Positions 13,120-13,515 of a DNA stretch of 13,515 nucleotides are shown here, piece after piece. Source of the stretch: JBBDXA01 sp040902585. Its GTDB lineage: Bacteria > Planctomycetota > Phycisphaerae > Phycisphaerales > Phycisphaeraceae. The stretch lies in assembly GCA_040902585.1 (NCBI GenBank), contig JBBDXA010000226.1, positions 1 through 13,515 of the forward strand. Direction: 5' to 3'. Positions within the stretch are counted from its first letter, which is position 1. Each line of letters opens with the position of its first letter. A model generated the notes under the pieces. That model did no database searches and had not been told where the DNA came from. It saw nothing but the letters and a program-made list of their open reading frames with translations. A program made the translations under genes and the position numbers.

Positions 13120-13515
13120 ATGGCTGATATCCGACCCATCCCCGCGATCACTTACGACTTCCCGCCCGATGTGGACATGCTCGCCGCCATCGCGCCGCCT
13201 TATGACGTGCTCGATGAAAATTCGAAAGCGGAACTGCTGGCGCGTAATGACTGCAACATCGTCGCCGTCGATCTGCCGCACCTGCCTCCCAAAACCGTTG
13301 GCCCCGATGAGACCTACGCGAAGGCGGGTGAGCTCTACCGCGCCTGGCTTGCCGATGGCACGCTCAAGCATCGCGCCAAGCCCGCGCTCTTTGCCTATCG
13401 CCAGTGTTACACGCACGGCCATCACTCGTTTCGTCGCACCGGCCTGATCGCAAACGTGAAGATTCAGCCCTTCGGCAAAGGCCCCGACGGCACCGGCGGC
13501 ATCCATCCGCACGAG
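13120..13515 (+). CDS. DUF1015 family protein, N-terminal part (runs off window)
   Basis: The 132 visible codons stay open to the window edge, so the C-terminus is missing. Characteristic DUF1015 (COG4198) features are AAIAPPYDVLDENSKAELLA near residues 22-41, ARNDCNIVAVDLP, AGELYRAWLADGTL, ALFAYRQCYTHG, RRTGLIANVKIQPFG and GIHPHE at the edge. The family is widespread and uncharacterised; full proteins are usually about 400 residues. The start follows directly on a heptamer array and has no Shine-Dalgarno. An overlapping minus-strand frame (12970-13512) is its shadow. Confidence 0.85.
   Translation, partial: MADIRPIPAITYDFPPDVDMLAAIAPPYDVLDENSKAELLARNDCNIVAVDLPHLPPKTVGPDETYAKAGELYRAWLADGTLKHRAKPALFAYRQCYTHGHHSFRRTGLIANVKIQPFGKGPDGTGGIHPHE

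Overview
The window looks like chromosomal DNA of a planctomycete, most likely of the Phycisphaerae type. This is inferred from gene content and style rather than from a marker gene: high GC, a fused AroD-AroE shikimate enzyme, a PEP-CTERM surface protein with a CBM96-like domain, secreted VIT/VWA proteins, several starts without a Shine-Dalgarno sequence, and repeat-rich gaps. No rRNA, tRNA, transposase, phage gene or CRISPR array was seen.

Layout. 98-934 (-) is a SpoU/TrmH-type RNA 2'-O-methyltransferase. It is divergent from a class I SAM methyltransferase at 1140-1790 (+), and the gap between them holds a large imperfect inverted repeat (993-1105). Next come two exported von Willebrand A proteins on the plus strand: a VIT+VWA protein (1943-4282) and a VWA protein with a charged C-terminal tail (4383-5582). 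A perfect 17-bp hairpin (5616-5653) then abuts a two-component module: OmpR-type response regulator (5666-6361), a small exported coiled-coil protein (6398-7000), and a sensor histidine kinase without HAMP (6997-9024) whose start overlaps the preceding stop. The convergent gap 9025-9226 contains nine GGRGWCA-like heptamers, a stem-loop of a dispersed family, and a clear terminator for the minus-strand PEP-CTERM gene (9227-10603). Upstream of that is aroDE (10834-12447, -), then a 672-base stretch of lower GC with no certain gene. That stretch holds a candidate pair of small minus-strand ORFs, a terminator-like copy of the stem-loop, and a second heptamer array. A DUF1015 gene (13120 onward, +) runs off the right edge.

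How the parts may work together. The response regulator, coiled-coil protein and kinase form a plausible signalling operon, and the coiled-coil protein is a natural candidate for a partner of the kinase sensor region. The VWA proteins just upstream may be co-regulated or sensed, but this is inference. aroDE is housekeeping (steps 3 and 4 of the shikimate pathway). The PEP-CTERM protein is probably an exosortase-processed surface or matrix protein; no exosortase gene lies in the window.

The most unusual signal is non-coding. A stem-loop with shared AAAGCCCAC/GTGGGTT arms occurs three times, with compensatory base changes between copies, and is repeatedly accompanied by purine-rich heptamer repeats. 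Together these look like a composite dispersed element.
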